A stretch of DNA of 64,000 nt, from NCBI GenBank assembly GCA_027491235.1, contig JAIXWO010000022.1:558001-622000 (forward strand), read 5' to 3'. A model generated the notes under the pieces. It was not told the DNA's origin, made no database searches, and worked only from the letters and a program-made list of their open reading frames with translations. This DNA is from Sphingomonadales bacterium. GTDB lineage: Bacteria > Pseudomonadota > Alphaproteobacteria > Sphingomonadales > Sphingomonadaceae. Of this stretch, positions 27,447 through 34,972 are shown piece by piece. The position numbers were made by a program, and so were the translations under genes. Positions within the stretch are counted from its first letter, which is position 1; each line of letters begins with the position of its first letter.

Positions 27447-27536
27447 GGACAGGTGGCCGAGTGGTTTAAGGCAGCGGTCTTGAAAACCGCCGTAGGTGGA
27501 AGCCTACCGTGGGTTCGAATCCCACCCTGTCCGCCA
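27447..27536 (+). tRNA. tRNA-Ser (anticodon UGA)
   Basis: A 90-base class II tRNA. The acceptor arms GGACAGG and CCTGTCC pair, the discriminator is G and CCA is encoded. The D-arm begins TGGCCGAGTGG. The anticodon loop CTTGAAA between GCGGT and ACCGC gives UGA. There is a long variable arm (GTAGGTGGAAGCCTAC), and the T-arm is GTGGG-TTCGAAT-CCCAC. Its last 14 bases plus one are the attL core of the integrated element. Confidence 0.97.
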
Positions 27537-27537
27537 A
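27523..27537 (+). other. attL core (15-bp direct repeat)
   Basis: CACCCTGTCCGCCAA covers the T-arm end, acceptor 3' strand and CCA of tRNA-Ser plus one base. It is identical to the copy at 42232-42246, and flanking bases differ on both sides. The tRNA stays intact on this side. Confidence 0.9.
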
Positions 27538-27635
27538 TTTTGGCTCTCAGATTGTCCAGACAGCTCCAGATAATCCCAGAAACATCAGCATTATGAGTAC
27601 CTTGACCTAGTATTGTCGTCCAAGGTTGTCCATTG

Positions 27636-27683
27636 TCATCCCACCAAATCTATGTGTAGGGTGGTGGGATAAGTGGTGGGATA
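27636..27683. repeat. Left putative integrase arm-type sites
   Basis: GTGGTGGGATA occurs at 27661-27671 and again at 27673-27683, a 12-base period, and an inverted TGGTGGGAT lies at 27638-27646. The same 12-base-spaced pair occurs near the right end (42161-42183). Position between attL and the integrase start suggests integrase arm or excisionase binding. This is inferred from symmetry of the two ends. Confidence 0.55.
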
Positions 27684-27700
27684 CGCGGAGATGGCTCAGA

Positions 27701-28888
27701 ATGACGCTGACAGCTTTGGAGATCAAGAACGCTAAGCCGGGGATGCATTCGGACGGAAAAGGACTGTATCTCCACGTGGGAGCAGCAGGCACAGCTAGCT
27801 GGATATTCCGTTACCAACTCCACCGCCGCCGCCGCGAAATGGGCATCGGGTCTCTATCAACCACACCGGCCGTGGAAGCTCGGGCAAAAGCCGCAGCCCT
27901 AAAGGCAAAAATTGCGCTCGGTACCGACCCGCTTGAAGATAAGCGGGCGGCCCAGCAGGCTGCCGCTGAGGGGGTCAAGGCGTCGGCCGCCGATAAGGCG
28001 CTGAAGCTCGCAACCTTCCGCACCGCAGCGGAACGACACATTGCTGGTAAGGAGAGCGGCTGGTCAAACCCGAAGCACCGGCAACAGTGGGTCAATACTC
28101 TTGAGAAGTACGCGCACCCGGTCATCGGCGACATGCCAGTGCGGGACATTCGCCCAGATCACGTCCTTGATGTCCTGATGCCGATATGGGCGGCAAAGCC
28201 GGAGACAGCTAGTAGGGTCCGTATGAGGATTGAGGCAGTTCTCAACAGCGCGAAGTTGTTTGGCTGGCGTGAGGGAGAGAACCCCGCGCTCTGGCGTGGC
28301 GGCCTTGAAGCGGCCCTACCCCCAAAAGCAAAAGTGAAAAAGGTTCGTCATCACCCGGCACTGCCATGGCGCGATGCAGCCGCGTTTATGGATAAGTTAC
28401 GCAGGCGAGAAGGCATAGCGGCACGGGCATTGGAGTTTGCGATTTTGACAGCGGCGCGTTCCGGCGAAGTTCGGCACGCGCAGTGGGCGGATCTCAAGGA
28501 CGATGTTTGGATTGTCCCCGCCGAGCGGATGAAAGCACGAAGGGAACATCGGGTTGCACTATCTGATGCTGCACAGAGCCTACTTCATCAGATGCCTCGG
28601 ATTTCAGGTTGCCCCTACATTTTCCCGGGCATGCGCGGTCAGCCGCTTTCTGACATGTCACTTGGCGCAGTGCTGAAGCGAATGGAGGTCGCAAATGTTA
28701 CAGTACATGGCTTTCGATCAACATTCCGCGACTGGGCGGCTGAGCACACGGACCATGATCGCGACCTCGTTGAAATGGCTCTGGCCCACTCAGTGGGAAG
28801 TAAGGTGGAGGCGGCTTACCGCCGAGGCGACATGTTACCCAAACGTTTCAAACTCATGGCTGACTGGGCGGCATGGTGCGGACTATGA
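27701..28888 (+). CDS. P4-type tyrosine integrase
   Basis: Site-specific recombinase of 395 residues acting at tRNA-Ser. The N-terminal DUF4102-type arm-binding domain begins MTLTALEIKNAKPGMHSDGK. The catalytic domain has the first Arg in AARSGEVRHAQW, H-x-x-R in HGFRSTFRDWA, then LAHSVGSKVEAAYRRGD with the late His and the Tyr nucleophile. A TTG at 27626 would add 25 residues translated from the arm-site repeats, so I prefer ATG 27701 with GCGGAG upstream. It directly follows attL, as in most tRNA islands. Its 3' end overlaps the next gene by 16 bases. Confidence 0.95.
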   Translation: MTLTALEIKNAKPGMHSDGKGLYLHVGAAGTASWIFRYQLHRRRREMGIGSLSTTPAVEARAKAAALKAKIALGTDPLEDKRAAQQAAAEGVKASAADKALKLATFRTAAERHIAGKESGWSNPKHRQQWVNTLEKYAHPVIGDMPVRDIRPDHVLDVLMPIWAAKPETASRVRMRIEAVLNSAKLFGWREGENPALWRGGLEAALPPKAKVKKVRHHPALPWRDAAAFMDKLRRREGIAARALEFAILTAARSGEVRHAQWADLKDDVWIVPAERMKARREHRVALSDAAQSLLHQMPRISGCPYIFPGMRGQPLSDMSLGAVLKRMEVANVTVHGFRSTFRDWAAEHTDHDRDLVEMALAHSVGSKVEAAYRRGDMLPKRFKLMADWAAWCGL

Positions 28889-29421
28889 TGGAAGACAGCA
28901 TCGGTCCTGATGGTCTGCAACATGAGCCGGAGCCGCGTGACTGTGGCGACCCTGACGGCCTAGCCTATGCGCTGGAGGTAGCTCGTGGGCAGAAGTCGGA
29001 TCGCCTTTCCAAACGCTCAGCAGCTGAGACTATTTGGAGGGCCATAGCTGACGGACAAGCTGCTGACAGCACAAAGATCACGTGGGTCGAGTATGTGGCT
29101 GGCCGCCTCGTCAAGGACCTCATCAACAATCATGACCTAGACGAACGGTTCCGTGGGACAACCGCGCTGTCAGCCTCCAGCCTGTGGGGCGTCGGCGATG
29201 AATACGCGGAGCTGGTTTCTTGGATCGAGATGTTGGCGGATATGAGGGAACTTGCAAATCTTAACCCAAAACCCACTCCAAAGCATGTACTTCCACATAT
29301 GAAAAAGCTGGGTTTCAACTGGGAAGAGGGCGAAAAACGAAAAGCTGAAAAGGTCGCGGCACGGCAAATCAATAAAGCCATGGCTATCCGCGAGGGTCGG
29401 CGGAAAAAGCCAGCTCGTTAA
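28873..29421 (+). CDS. Hypothetical protein overlapping the integrase 3' end
   Basis: A 182-residue protein I do not recognise. The start ATG 28873 is 16 bases inside the integrase gene, which implies coupled translation. The N-terminal part is acidic (EPEPRDCGDPDG) and the middle is mostly helical (LVSWIEMLADMRELANL). The C-terminal 40 residues are strongly basic (KRKAEKVAARQINKAMAIREGRRKKPAR in part), which could contact nucleic acid. No signal or membrane segment is seen. Coupling with the integrase would suit an accessory recombination factor, but that is a guess. Confidence 0.6.
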   Translation: MVRTMMEDSIGPDGLQHEPEPRDCGDPDGLAYALEVARGQKSDRLSKRSAAETIWRAIADGQAADSTKITWVEYVAGRLVKDLINNHDLDERFRGTTALSASSLWGVGDEYAELVSWIEMLADMRELANLNPKPTPKHVLPHMKKLGFNWEEGEKRKAEKVAARQINKAMAIREGRRKKPAR

Positions 29422-29440
29422 AGTGGGAATGCACCGATCC

Positions 29441-29457
29441 CCCCGTTGGCAACGGGG
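29441..29457. terminator. Short hairpin after the unknown gene
   Basis: CCCCGTTG at 29441-29448 and CAACGGGG at 29450-29457 form a compact hairpin (effective stem about 6, loop 5). It lies between the 182-residue unknown gene and the AlpA-like gene. No U-run follows, so terminator activity is uncertain. Confidence 0.35.
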
Positions 29458-29506
29458 CAAATAAAGTGATTATAGACGTCGCTGCACAAGAAAAAGGAGT
29501 TGCAGC

Positions 29507-29737
29507 ATGTCGAGTTACACCTACCCGTCTGACGGGTTTCTCCGTCTAAAAACTATCGTCGGCGACAAGGGGCGCGGCAAACCCGGCCTTCTTCCGATTG
29601 GCACGTCCACATGGTGGGCTGGCGTCAAGGCTGGCCGTTACCCGAAGCCAGTCAAATTCGGTCCCCGCATCACGGCGTGGCGCGTTGAAGACATTCGCGC
29701 ACTTTCCGGCACTGCTGATATTGGCTCAGTGTCATGA
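29507..29737 (+). CDS. AlpA-family DNA-binding regulator/excisionase
   Basis: A 76-residue protein of the AlpA type. FLRLKTIVGDKGRGKPGLLPIG is followed by TSTWWAGVKAGRYPKPVKFGPR and AWRVEDIRAL, the MerR-like helix-turn-helix plus the conserved YPKPVKFGPR-x-x-x-W stretch. Such proteins activate integrase expression or act as excision factors in P4-like elements. AAGGAG lies about 9 bases upstream of the ATG. It overlaps the next gene by 4 bases. Confidence 0.85.
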   Translation: MSSYTYPSDGFLRLKTIVGDKGRGKPGLLPIGTSTWWAGVKAGRYPKPVKFGPRITAWRVEDIRALSGTADIGSVS

Positions 29738-30006
29738 TGCGCCCGAAACACGTTTTTCAGAGCCAAAAAGTGGCGAAGAACAGCCGCGTCATCGCACGGA
29801 GTTCAGGCCCAGTTGCCAAGGGCTTCAGCGTTGAAGTCACGCTGCACGACCTTGGAAACGGGGTCACGTACATGAGCTTCAACTGGCACCCGTTCCAGCC
29901 GACAGATGCAGAAATTGACAGTTTCGGGAAGGAATATGACGCAATCCTTGCGCCTGTCTTCGCCGTTGCGCTCGGGAAAAAGCTCCCCCTTCAACCGCAC
30001 CAATAA
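29734..30006 (+). CDS. Small hypothetical protein of the element
   Basis: A 90-residue protein without a recognised domain. The start at 29734 overlaps the AlpA-like stop (ATGA), which supports it as a real gene. The sequence has a basic N-terminus, then a predicted strand-rich middle (FSVEVTLHDLGNGVTYMSFNWHPF), and ends in KKLPLQPHQ. It has no cysteines or membrane segment. Function is unknown. Confidence 0.6.
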   Translation: MMRPKHVFQSQKVAKNSRVIARSSGPVAKGFSVEVTLHDLGNGVTYMSFNWHPFQPTDAEIDSFGKEYDAILAPVFAVALGKKLPLQPHQ

Positions 30007-30051
30007 AACCCAATCGCGCGGCGGTAGCCGCGCCCCACCAAGGATCAAATA

Positions 30052-30327
30052 ATGAACACATTTAAGAATGGGCCAAGCGCGAAGGCGCTTGCGCCCCACC
30101 GCGCAGCCACGTCTGAATTCGCACCGTTTGTTGTGAATTGCGAGCTTTTCACCACCGCAGAAGCTGCAACCTACGTCCGCCTCGCCAAATCGACATTGGA
30201 GCGCTTTCGGACGTGGGGCGATGGCCCGCTCTACTGCTAGCTGGGCGGGGCTGTACGCTACCGCCGTGTCGACCTCGACGCGTGGGTGGAAAGCTGCCTC
30301 CAATCGTCAACCAGCGCCAACAAGTAG
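30052..30327 (+). pseudogene. Helix-turn-helix (HTH_17/AlpA-like) gene with in-frame amber codon
   Basis: The ATG at 30052 opens a frame ending at TAG 30238-30240 after ELFTTAEAATYVRLAKSTLERFR and TWGDGPLYC. Reading on in the same frame gives LGGAVRYRRVDLDAWVESC and so on to a second TAG at 30325-30327. In intact family members the GDGP..Y stretch runs straight into the GGAVRYRR..DLDAW stretch, so the amber codon splits one domain. It is a single-base change away from a sense codon. I call it a nonsense-mutated excisionase-like gene; readthrough or a sequencing error are alternatives. Confidence 0.75.
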
Positions 30328-30434
30328 CCGCGCTGGCAGCACCCGACGCACCCAGAATTCAACCCCGCACACGAACATCGTCGCAGCTTCTGCGGACGAA
30401 ACCCGCTGGCGGGATTTTTACGGAACTAAGACCA

Positions 30435-32666
30435 ATGACAACAAAGCACACGCGCGGCGTCCTCCTTGGACACGGCATCATCGACACCCGCAAACTCGCC
30501 CATGCGGCCTACGACACCATCACCATCAACGAGATCTTCGAGCGCGTCAAAGCGCCAACGGCGGTTCTAAAGGACGCGGCGGACTTCATCATCCCCTCCT
30601 CGTACACAACGGCTAACGCCGCAGATGATGCACGCAGTCACGCCGCACAGCGCGAACACGGACGGTTCCCCTTGCTGATGTCTGACATCGACAAGGGCAA
30701 CCACGACGCTTCAGAACTTGCTGCGGCGGTGACTTCCTTCTTCGGTGACGTCCGCCATGCCGTGTACAGCACGGCGTCTGCCAAACCCAACGACCGGAAG
30801 TGGCGACTTGTGACCGAGCTTGCGCCGGAATTGGCCTTCAACGAATGGTCGGAACTGGGTGAAGCGTTTTCCGAACATTTGCACACGTTGGGTGTTGTTG
30901 CCGACCAGAAGCTTCTTGGTCCTGCACAGCCTGTTTACTTGCCAAACGTGCCGCCAGAGAGGCGTCAGGACGACGGAACCCCCATCTTCTACCAACATAT
31001 TATCCACGAAGGACCGCCAGCGAGTTTGAACGCTCCAGAGGCCAGTCGCCTCATCGACGCAGTTCGACGGCGGCGTAAGGAGGAAAATGAACTGCGCGAT
31101 GCTGCCGCGACGAAGGCGGCGCAGCGCCGGAAGAAGCGGCAGACATCAGGATCGCCGGACGTCATCGAAGAATTCAACCTCAGCAACGAAATCGAGACCC
31201 TCCTGATCGAATACGGGTACGAGCAGTCTCCTCGGAACGACAAGGATTGGCGTTCACCCCACCAGACCAGTGGAAGCTTTGCCACGCGGGTCATCGAGGC
31301 TGACGACGGGTCGCAGCATTTTGTGTCTCTCTCTGGCAGCGACGCAGACGCGAAGATTGGCGCCGAAGGGGCCAGTGGGTGCCGCTTTGGAGATGCGTTC
31401 GACCTGCACGTGCACTACGAGCACGGGGGCGACTTTACTGCCGCCCTTAAGAGCGTTGAGGCACGGGCCGCCGTCAAGGCCGCGTCCAAGCAAGCCAGCG
31501 AGATCAAGGCCACGCCCTACGACTGGCGCGACCCGACGAAGATCCCTCGGCGGGATTGGGTGTTCGGGCATTGGCTCCTTAGCGGAACAGTTGCGGTAGT
31601 GGTGGCCCCAGGTGGCATGGGTAAGTCGACGTTCATCTCTGGACTTGCCCTCTCTCTTGCCTCGGGGCGGGCATTCCTCGGGAAGAACGTCTGGGGCGGC
31701 CAACAACGGGTTTGGGTGTGGAACCAAGAGGATGACCTCGACGAACTGTCGCGGTCCGTTCAAGCGGCAGCAAAGCTGCATGGGCTTGAACCGGCAGACA
31801 TTGCGGGGAACCTGTTTGTCGACAGCGCGATGAACGGCGCGGCACTGTGCACGGCCACAGAGGACCGCAACGGCGTGCAGCTCCTCGAACCCGTATACGA
31901 GGCGATCAAGGAGGAGCTGATGCGGCGGGGTATCAAGGTTCTCATCATTGACCCGTTCGTCTCAAGCCATGAAGTGGATGAGAATTCAAACATTAAGATT
32001 GATAAGATTGTGAAGGCTTGGGCGCGTGTCGCCAAGGCTGCCGATTGTGTCATTGTCTTGGTTCATCACACGTCGAAGGAGGGATCGGCTGAGGTAAAAA
32101 CCAACTCGGCTCGGGGAGCCTCCGCTTTGTCCAACGCTGCGCGGTCTCTGTTGACGCTAAACCGTATGACGACAGACGATGCAAAAAAGTACGGGATCGA
32201 AGAAGATGAACGTTGGCGGTATGTCGTTGTCAGCGACGACAAACACAACCGCACGCCCGCAGAAAAAGGGACTTGGTTCCACCGGAACTCAGTGGAACTT
32301 GGTAATGGCTCTTTCGAACATCGCGGAGACAGCGTTGCGGCGCTTGAGCCATGGACGCCGCCAGTAATTGTGGACTACACCACGCCTGCTGAGGTTCAGG
32401 ATATACAGCGTTTGGTTGGCATGGGAGCATACCGTGCCAGCGAACAGGCCCACGATTGGGTGGGTTACGCCATCGCTCGGGCGCTGCACCTTGATATTCA
32501 AAGCCCAGCCGACAAGCGTCGCGTCAAACTGACCCAGAAGGACTTGGTGAAGTCAGGTCATCTGCGGTCCGTGGAACGGAAAGATTTTACCGGAAAGCCC
32601 CGGCCTTTCATCGTGTCTGGGGTCCCGATGGTTGTTGATTACGACAATGGCGAAGACTTGGTCTGA
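30435..32666 (+). CDS. RepA-like AAA/RecA-fold ATPase (putative replicative helicase)
   Basis: A 743-residue protein. The N-terminal 350 residues are unrecognised and include a charged coiled segment (RRRRKEENELRDAAATKAAQ). The C-terminal half has the P-loop APGGMGKSTF, the Walker B IKVLIIDPF, and IVLVHHTSKEGS with an ARGASALSNAARS stretch, as in RepA/DnaB-like hexameric ATPases of plasmids and islands. I choose ATG 30435 (MTTKHTRGVLLG); the frame upstream overlaps the HTH gene and is compositionally odd. It may replicate the excised element; no primase motif was found. Confidence 0.8.
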   Translation: MTTKHTRGVLLGHGIIDTRKLAHAAYDTITINEIFERVKAPTAVLKDAADFIIPSSYTTANAADDARSHAAQREHGRFPLLMSDIDKGNHDASELAAAVTSFFGDVRHAVYSTASAKPNDRKWRLVTELAPELAFNEWSELGEAFSEHLHTLGVVADQKLLGPAQPVYLPNVPPERRQDDGTPIFYQHIIHEGPPASLNAPEASRLIDAVRRRRKEENELRDAAATKAAQRRKKRQTSGSPDVIEEFNLSNEIETLLIEYGYEQSPRNDKDWRSPHQTSGSFATRVIEADDGSQHFVSLSGSDADAKIGAEGASGCRFGDAFDLHVHYEHGGDFTAALKSVEARAAVKAASKQASEIKATPYDWRDPTKIPRRDWVFGHWLLSGTVAVVVAPGGMGKSTFISGLALSLASGRAFLGKNVWGGQQRVWVWNQEDDLDELSRSVQAAAKLHGLEPADIAGNLFVDSAMNGAALCTATEDRNGVQLLEPVYEAIKEELMRRGIKVLIIDPFVSSHEVDENSNIKIDKIVKAWARVAKAADCVIVLVHHTSKEGSAEVKTNSARGASALSNAARSLLTLNRMTTDDAKKYGIEEDERWRYVVVSDDKHNRTPAEKGTWFHRNSVELGNGSFEHRGDSVAALEPWTPPVIVDYTTPAEVQDIQRLVGMGAYRASEQAHDWVGYAIARALHLDIQSPADKRRVKLTQKDLVKSGHLRSVERKDFTGKPRPFIVSGVPMVVDYDNGEDLV

Positions 32667-32853
32667 GCAGGCCGACGAAGTGGCCCGCCACCTCGCCACC
32701 ATCGATTTAGGGGTGGTGGAGAGGGTGGCGAAGGTGACGCTGACGCCTCTACCACCACCCTCTAATCTTGTTAGAGGGTGGTGGTGGTGGTGGTCACCAA
32801 ATGTGGAGGGGCTGCACCCCCGGCGGAATGAATGCCGCGACGGTTGTAATTAA
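32647..32853 (+). CDS. Possible small protein overlapping the ATPase 3' end
   Basis: A 68-codon frame starting at ATG 32647, 20 bases inside the ATPase gene in another frame. The first 35 residues (MAKTWSEQADEVARHLATID and on) look like a plausible helical protein. The rest reads through a strong GGTGG-rich hairpin to give LPPPSNLVRGWWWWWS, which is unlikely to be selected. I keep it as a weak candidate only. Confidence 0.3.
   Translation: MAKTWSEQADEVARHLATIDLGVVERVAKVTLTPLPPPSNLVRGWWWWWSPNVEGLHPRRNECRDGCN
32751..32785. terminator. Perfect 15-bp-stem hairpin
   Basis: ACCACCACCCTCTAA (32751-32765) pairs exactly with TTAGAGGGTGGTGGT (32771-32785) around the loop TCTTG, and GGTGG repeats continue to about 32793. 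It lies 85 bases after the ATPase stop. It may terminate that transcript, although no U-run follows, or may be a replication-related structure of the element. The rest of 32667-32937 holds nothing else that I can support. Confidence 0.5.
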
Positions 32854-32937
32854 TTACGCCAGCATGTGTTTCACTCGAAAAAAACTGCAAACTGTGATAG
32901 TTACGCAAAATATTTCGAAGAACTTGGGAGCAGAGAG

Positions 32938-33513
32938 ATGGGCGGCTACGGGTCTGGGCGACGGAGCAACCGACCGACCACAGACGACTGCATCACCCTC
33001 GACCTGTCGCACCTGAAACAACTCGGCTTGCCCAAGCGCGACTGCCTCAGCAGGCGGGTTGTGACGTGGAGCTGCCGTGGGCAGAAGACCGCCGAAATGA
33101 CCGTCGTTGCGGACGCCTTCTACCAAGAGCCGCAGCCCTTTCTCAAGTTCACCGGATACGCCCACGGGCAGCGCGTGGACTGCACGGTCGCGTTGACGAG
33201 TGTGCCGATGCGCTTCGGCGGCGAACGTTGGTACGCCCTATGCCCGATGACGGGCCGGAAGTGCACCACGCTGGTCATGCCGCCCGGCCGGTCGCGCTTT
33301 GGTTCAGTGAAGGGCTGGAACGTGGCCTACGGCTCTCAGCGTGAATGCGACATCCACCGCGCCCACCGGGCCATCTACAACGGCCAGACGCGCCTCAAGG
33401 CGCTGTCCAAGTACACGCGCAATCCGACACGGCAGCGGCTGAAGGATCAGATCATGTCACGTCAGCTGTTCGTGTGGGAGCAGACGGACCGGATTGCGAG
33501 CATGTTCACTTGA
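32938..33513 (+). CDS. Conserved hypothetical protein (MGGYGSGRR family of mobile elements)
   Basis: A 191-residue protein with the hallmark start MGGYGSGRRSNRPTTDD, which I recall from unknown proteins on many proteobacterial islands. A LDLSHLKQLG stretch, then a beta-rich core with YALCPMTGRKC follows, where two Cys could bind metal. Next come GWNVAYGSQRECDIHRAHRAIY and a basic C-terminal helix. ATG 32938 has GAGAG upstream; an in-frame ATG at 32866 adds a stretch outside the family pattern. No function is known to me. Confidence 0.75.
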   Translation: MGGYGSGRRSNRPTTDDCITLDLSHLKQLGLPKRDCLSRRVVTWSCRGQKTAEMTVVADAFYQEPQPFLKFTGYAHGQRVDCTVALTSVPMRFGGERWYALCPMTGRKCTTLVMPPGRSRFGSVKGWNVAYGSQRECDIHRAHRAIYNGQTRLKALSKYTRNPTRQRLKDQIMSRQLFVWEQTDRIASMFT

Positions 33514-33534
33514 CCATGCTGACGGGCGTCGCGG

Positions 33535-33798
33535 TCAGGCCCGCTCGGAGGACACGTTCGGAAACTCGTCGCCGATTGCCTTTAAAATCTGGGCTGGGTC
33601 AGCGTTAAGTGCGCGACACACCATCAGGAACTCGACCACATCGAGGCGGCGTTCAGCGTGCTCGTACTTGGAAATAAAGGATTGGGGCTTTCCCAATAGT
33701 CTGGCCAATTCGACCTGCGTCAGTCCCGCAGCCGTCCTCGCGGCAATCAGTTGCTGCGTCAGGACCGTGTACGGTTTGAGGAAGATCGACTTCGTCAC
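33535..33798 (-). CDS. XRE-family transcriptional regulator
   Basis: A single-domain Cro/CI-type repressor of 87 residues. The HTH spans about residues 15-70: LIAARTAAGLTQVELARLLGKPQ, FISKYEHAERRLDVVEFLMVC, with the typical Q-S-x-x-S-K-Y-E recognition helix. It is divergent from the outer-membrane protein gene across 100 bases holding two inverted repeats, so it may repress itself and that gene. Tail to tail with the MGGYGSG gene. Confidence 0.88.
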   Translation of the reverse strand: MTKSIFLKPYTVLTQQLIAARTAAGLTQVELARLLGKPQSFISKYEHAERRLDVVEFLMVCRALNADPAQILKAIGDEFPNVSSERA

Positions 33799-33824
33799 AC
33801 CGCATATTTAAATCCCATTGTAGA

Positions 33825-33878
33825 ATATCCCGTTTCAGGATATCGGCCAGTCAGTTAGGTTCTTTTTCTAGCCTAACT
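33825..33878. promoter_or_regulatory. Two inverted repeats in the XRE/outer-membrane protein divergent region
   Basis: ATATCC (33825-33830) and GGATAT (33838-33843) flank a 7-base spacer, a size suited to an XRE dimer. AGTTAGG (33853-33859) and CCTAACT (33872-33878) flank a T-rich 12-base loop just before the outer-membrane gene. The first is the better operator candidate. The assignment is inferred from position and symmetry. Confidence 0.45.
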
Positions 33879-33898
33879 CTATGATCTGGAGAGAAAAT

Positions 33899-34435
33899 AT
33901 GCGGATTTTGTTTGCAGCAGCGGCGACCGTCGCTTTGGCGTCGCCAGCCTATGCGGCTCCTGTGGAAATTTATGGCGGCCTTCGCGGTGGCTTAGATTTG
34001 AACGATGGTTTTGCGGTTGGGGGCGTCGTTGGTCTGGATGTCCCGGTATCGGACAAGGCGTTTATCGGCGTTGCGCTTGGCCTAGACGACAGCCCTGTCA
34101 AAGATTGCGCGACCGACGTTTACGTTGCCGGTGACACCGTCTGCGTTGCCGCAGGCCGCGACATCAACGCTGAAGCCCGCATCGGCTTCCGCACGGGGAG
34201 CAGCAAGCTTTATCTGCTCGGCGGATATTCCAACCTTGCTTTGAAGCCGTCAGCCTCCGTCGGGGACGTCAATGTAACGGTACCGTCGATCAAGGTGAAC
34301 GGCATGAAGGTTGGTGCCGGACTGGAATATCCGATCTCGTCGAGCATCTTTGCCCGCATTGAGTACCGTTATGGGAACTACTCAAGCGGCGTCTCGACGC
34401 ATTCATTCGCGCCCACAATCGGCTTCCGTTTCTAA
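33899..34435 (+). CDS. Small outer-membrane beta-barrel protein
   Basis: A 178-residue exported protein. The signal peptide is MRILFAAAATVALASPAYA, cleaved before APVEIYGG. Alternating strands (VEIYGGLRGGLDL, FAVGGVVGLDVPV, KLYLLGGYSNLAL, MKVGAGLEYPIS, IFARIEYRYGNYSS) end with the C-terminal Phe of IGFRF, the barrel-assembly signal. An eight-strand OmpA/OmpX-like barrel is likely. A loop near residues 65-85 has a possible disulfide pair (DCATDV and TVCVAA). It is followed 24 bases later by a lipoprotein gene, so the two may act together at the outer membrane. Confidence 0.8.
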   Translation: MRILFAAAATVALASPAYAAPVEIYGGLRGGLDLNDGFAVGGVVGLDVPVSDKAFIGVALGLDDSPVKDCATDVYVAGDTVCVAAGRDINAEARIGFRTGSSKLYLLGGYSNLALKPSASVGDVNVTVPSIKVNGMKVGAGLEYPISSSIFARIEYRYGNYSSGVSTHSFAPTIGFRF

Positions 34436-34459
34436 ATTTTGAAAACAGGGGAAATCAAC

Positions 34460-34864
34460 ATGTGGGCCAAGCTCATTGGTGTCGTGATCATCGCTGGCGT
34501 CCTGCCGGGATGCGCTACGATCACGCGCGGAACGAAACAGTCGTTTACGGTGCTTAGCGAACCGCCAAGCGCCGACGTAGAGTTTTCGAACGGCTTGCGT
34601 TGCAAGACGCCGTGTTCGCTCAAGCTGAAGCGGAAAGACGGCTTCGTCGTCAAAATCAACAAGGAGGGTTATGAACCTGTTGAAGCCACCATTACCAGTC
34701 AAAAGGCTGGCGGCGGTGGATTAGCACTCGCAGGTAACATCTTGTTGGGCGGGCTGATCGGTGGCGGCGTTGATGCTTCCAACGGTTCTACCAAAGAACT
34801 GAAGCCCAACCCCCTAAGCGTGAAGCTACTCCCCCTCGCGGCTCCGGCACCAACAGCGCCCTGA
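34460..34864 (+). CDS. PEGA-like lipoprotein
   Basis: A 134-residue protein with a lipoprotein signal: MWAKLIGVVIIAGVLPGCAT, lipobox LPGC with Cys near residue 19. TITRGTKQSFTVLSEPPSADV then CKTPCSLKLKRKDGF and VKINKEGYEPVEATI match PEGA-type surface domains. A Gly-rich hydrophobic segment (LALAGNILLGGLIGGGVDAS) follows, and the end is Pro/Ala-rich. ATG 34460 has GGGGAAA upstream. It is the partner of the barrel gene just upstream. Confidence 0.78.
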   Translation: MWAKLIGVVIIAGVLPGCATITRGTKQSFTVLSEPPSADVEFSNGLRCKTPCSLKLKRKDGFVVKINKEGYEPVEATITSQKAGGGGLALAGNILLGGLIGGGVDASNGSTKELKPNPLSVKLLPLAAPAPTAP

Positions 34865-34879
34865 ATTCCCGCCGCGAGA

Positions 34880-34917
34880 CGAAGGGCACCTCCGCGTTTG
34901 GTTTGGGGTGCCCTTCG
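34880..34917 (+). terminator. Terminator-like hairpin after the lipoprotein gene
   Basis: CGAAGGGCACC (34880-34890) pairs with GGTGCCCTTCG (34907-34917), an 11-bp perfect stem with a 16-base loop, followed by AACATTTT. It begins 16 bases past the lipoprotein stop and probably ends the barrel-lipoprotein transcript. Confidence 0.7.
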
Positions 34918-34972
34918 AACATTTTATGGAACTGACTTGCCGCCGAGACGGGCAGCATTGAAGAAAGTTCAA

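Noticed and set aside
30238-30240. Amber codon as programmed pyrrolysine or selenocysteine insertion
   Set aside because: Selenocysteine uses UGA, no pyl genes or insertion element is visible, and the protein family is a DNA-binding domain without need of a special residue.
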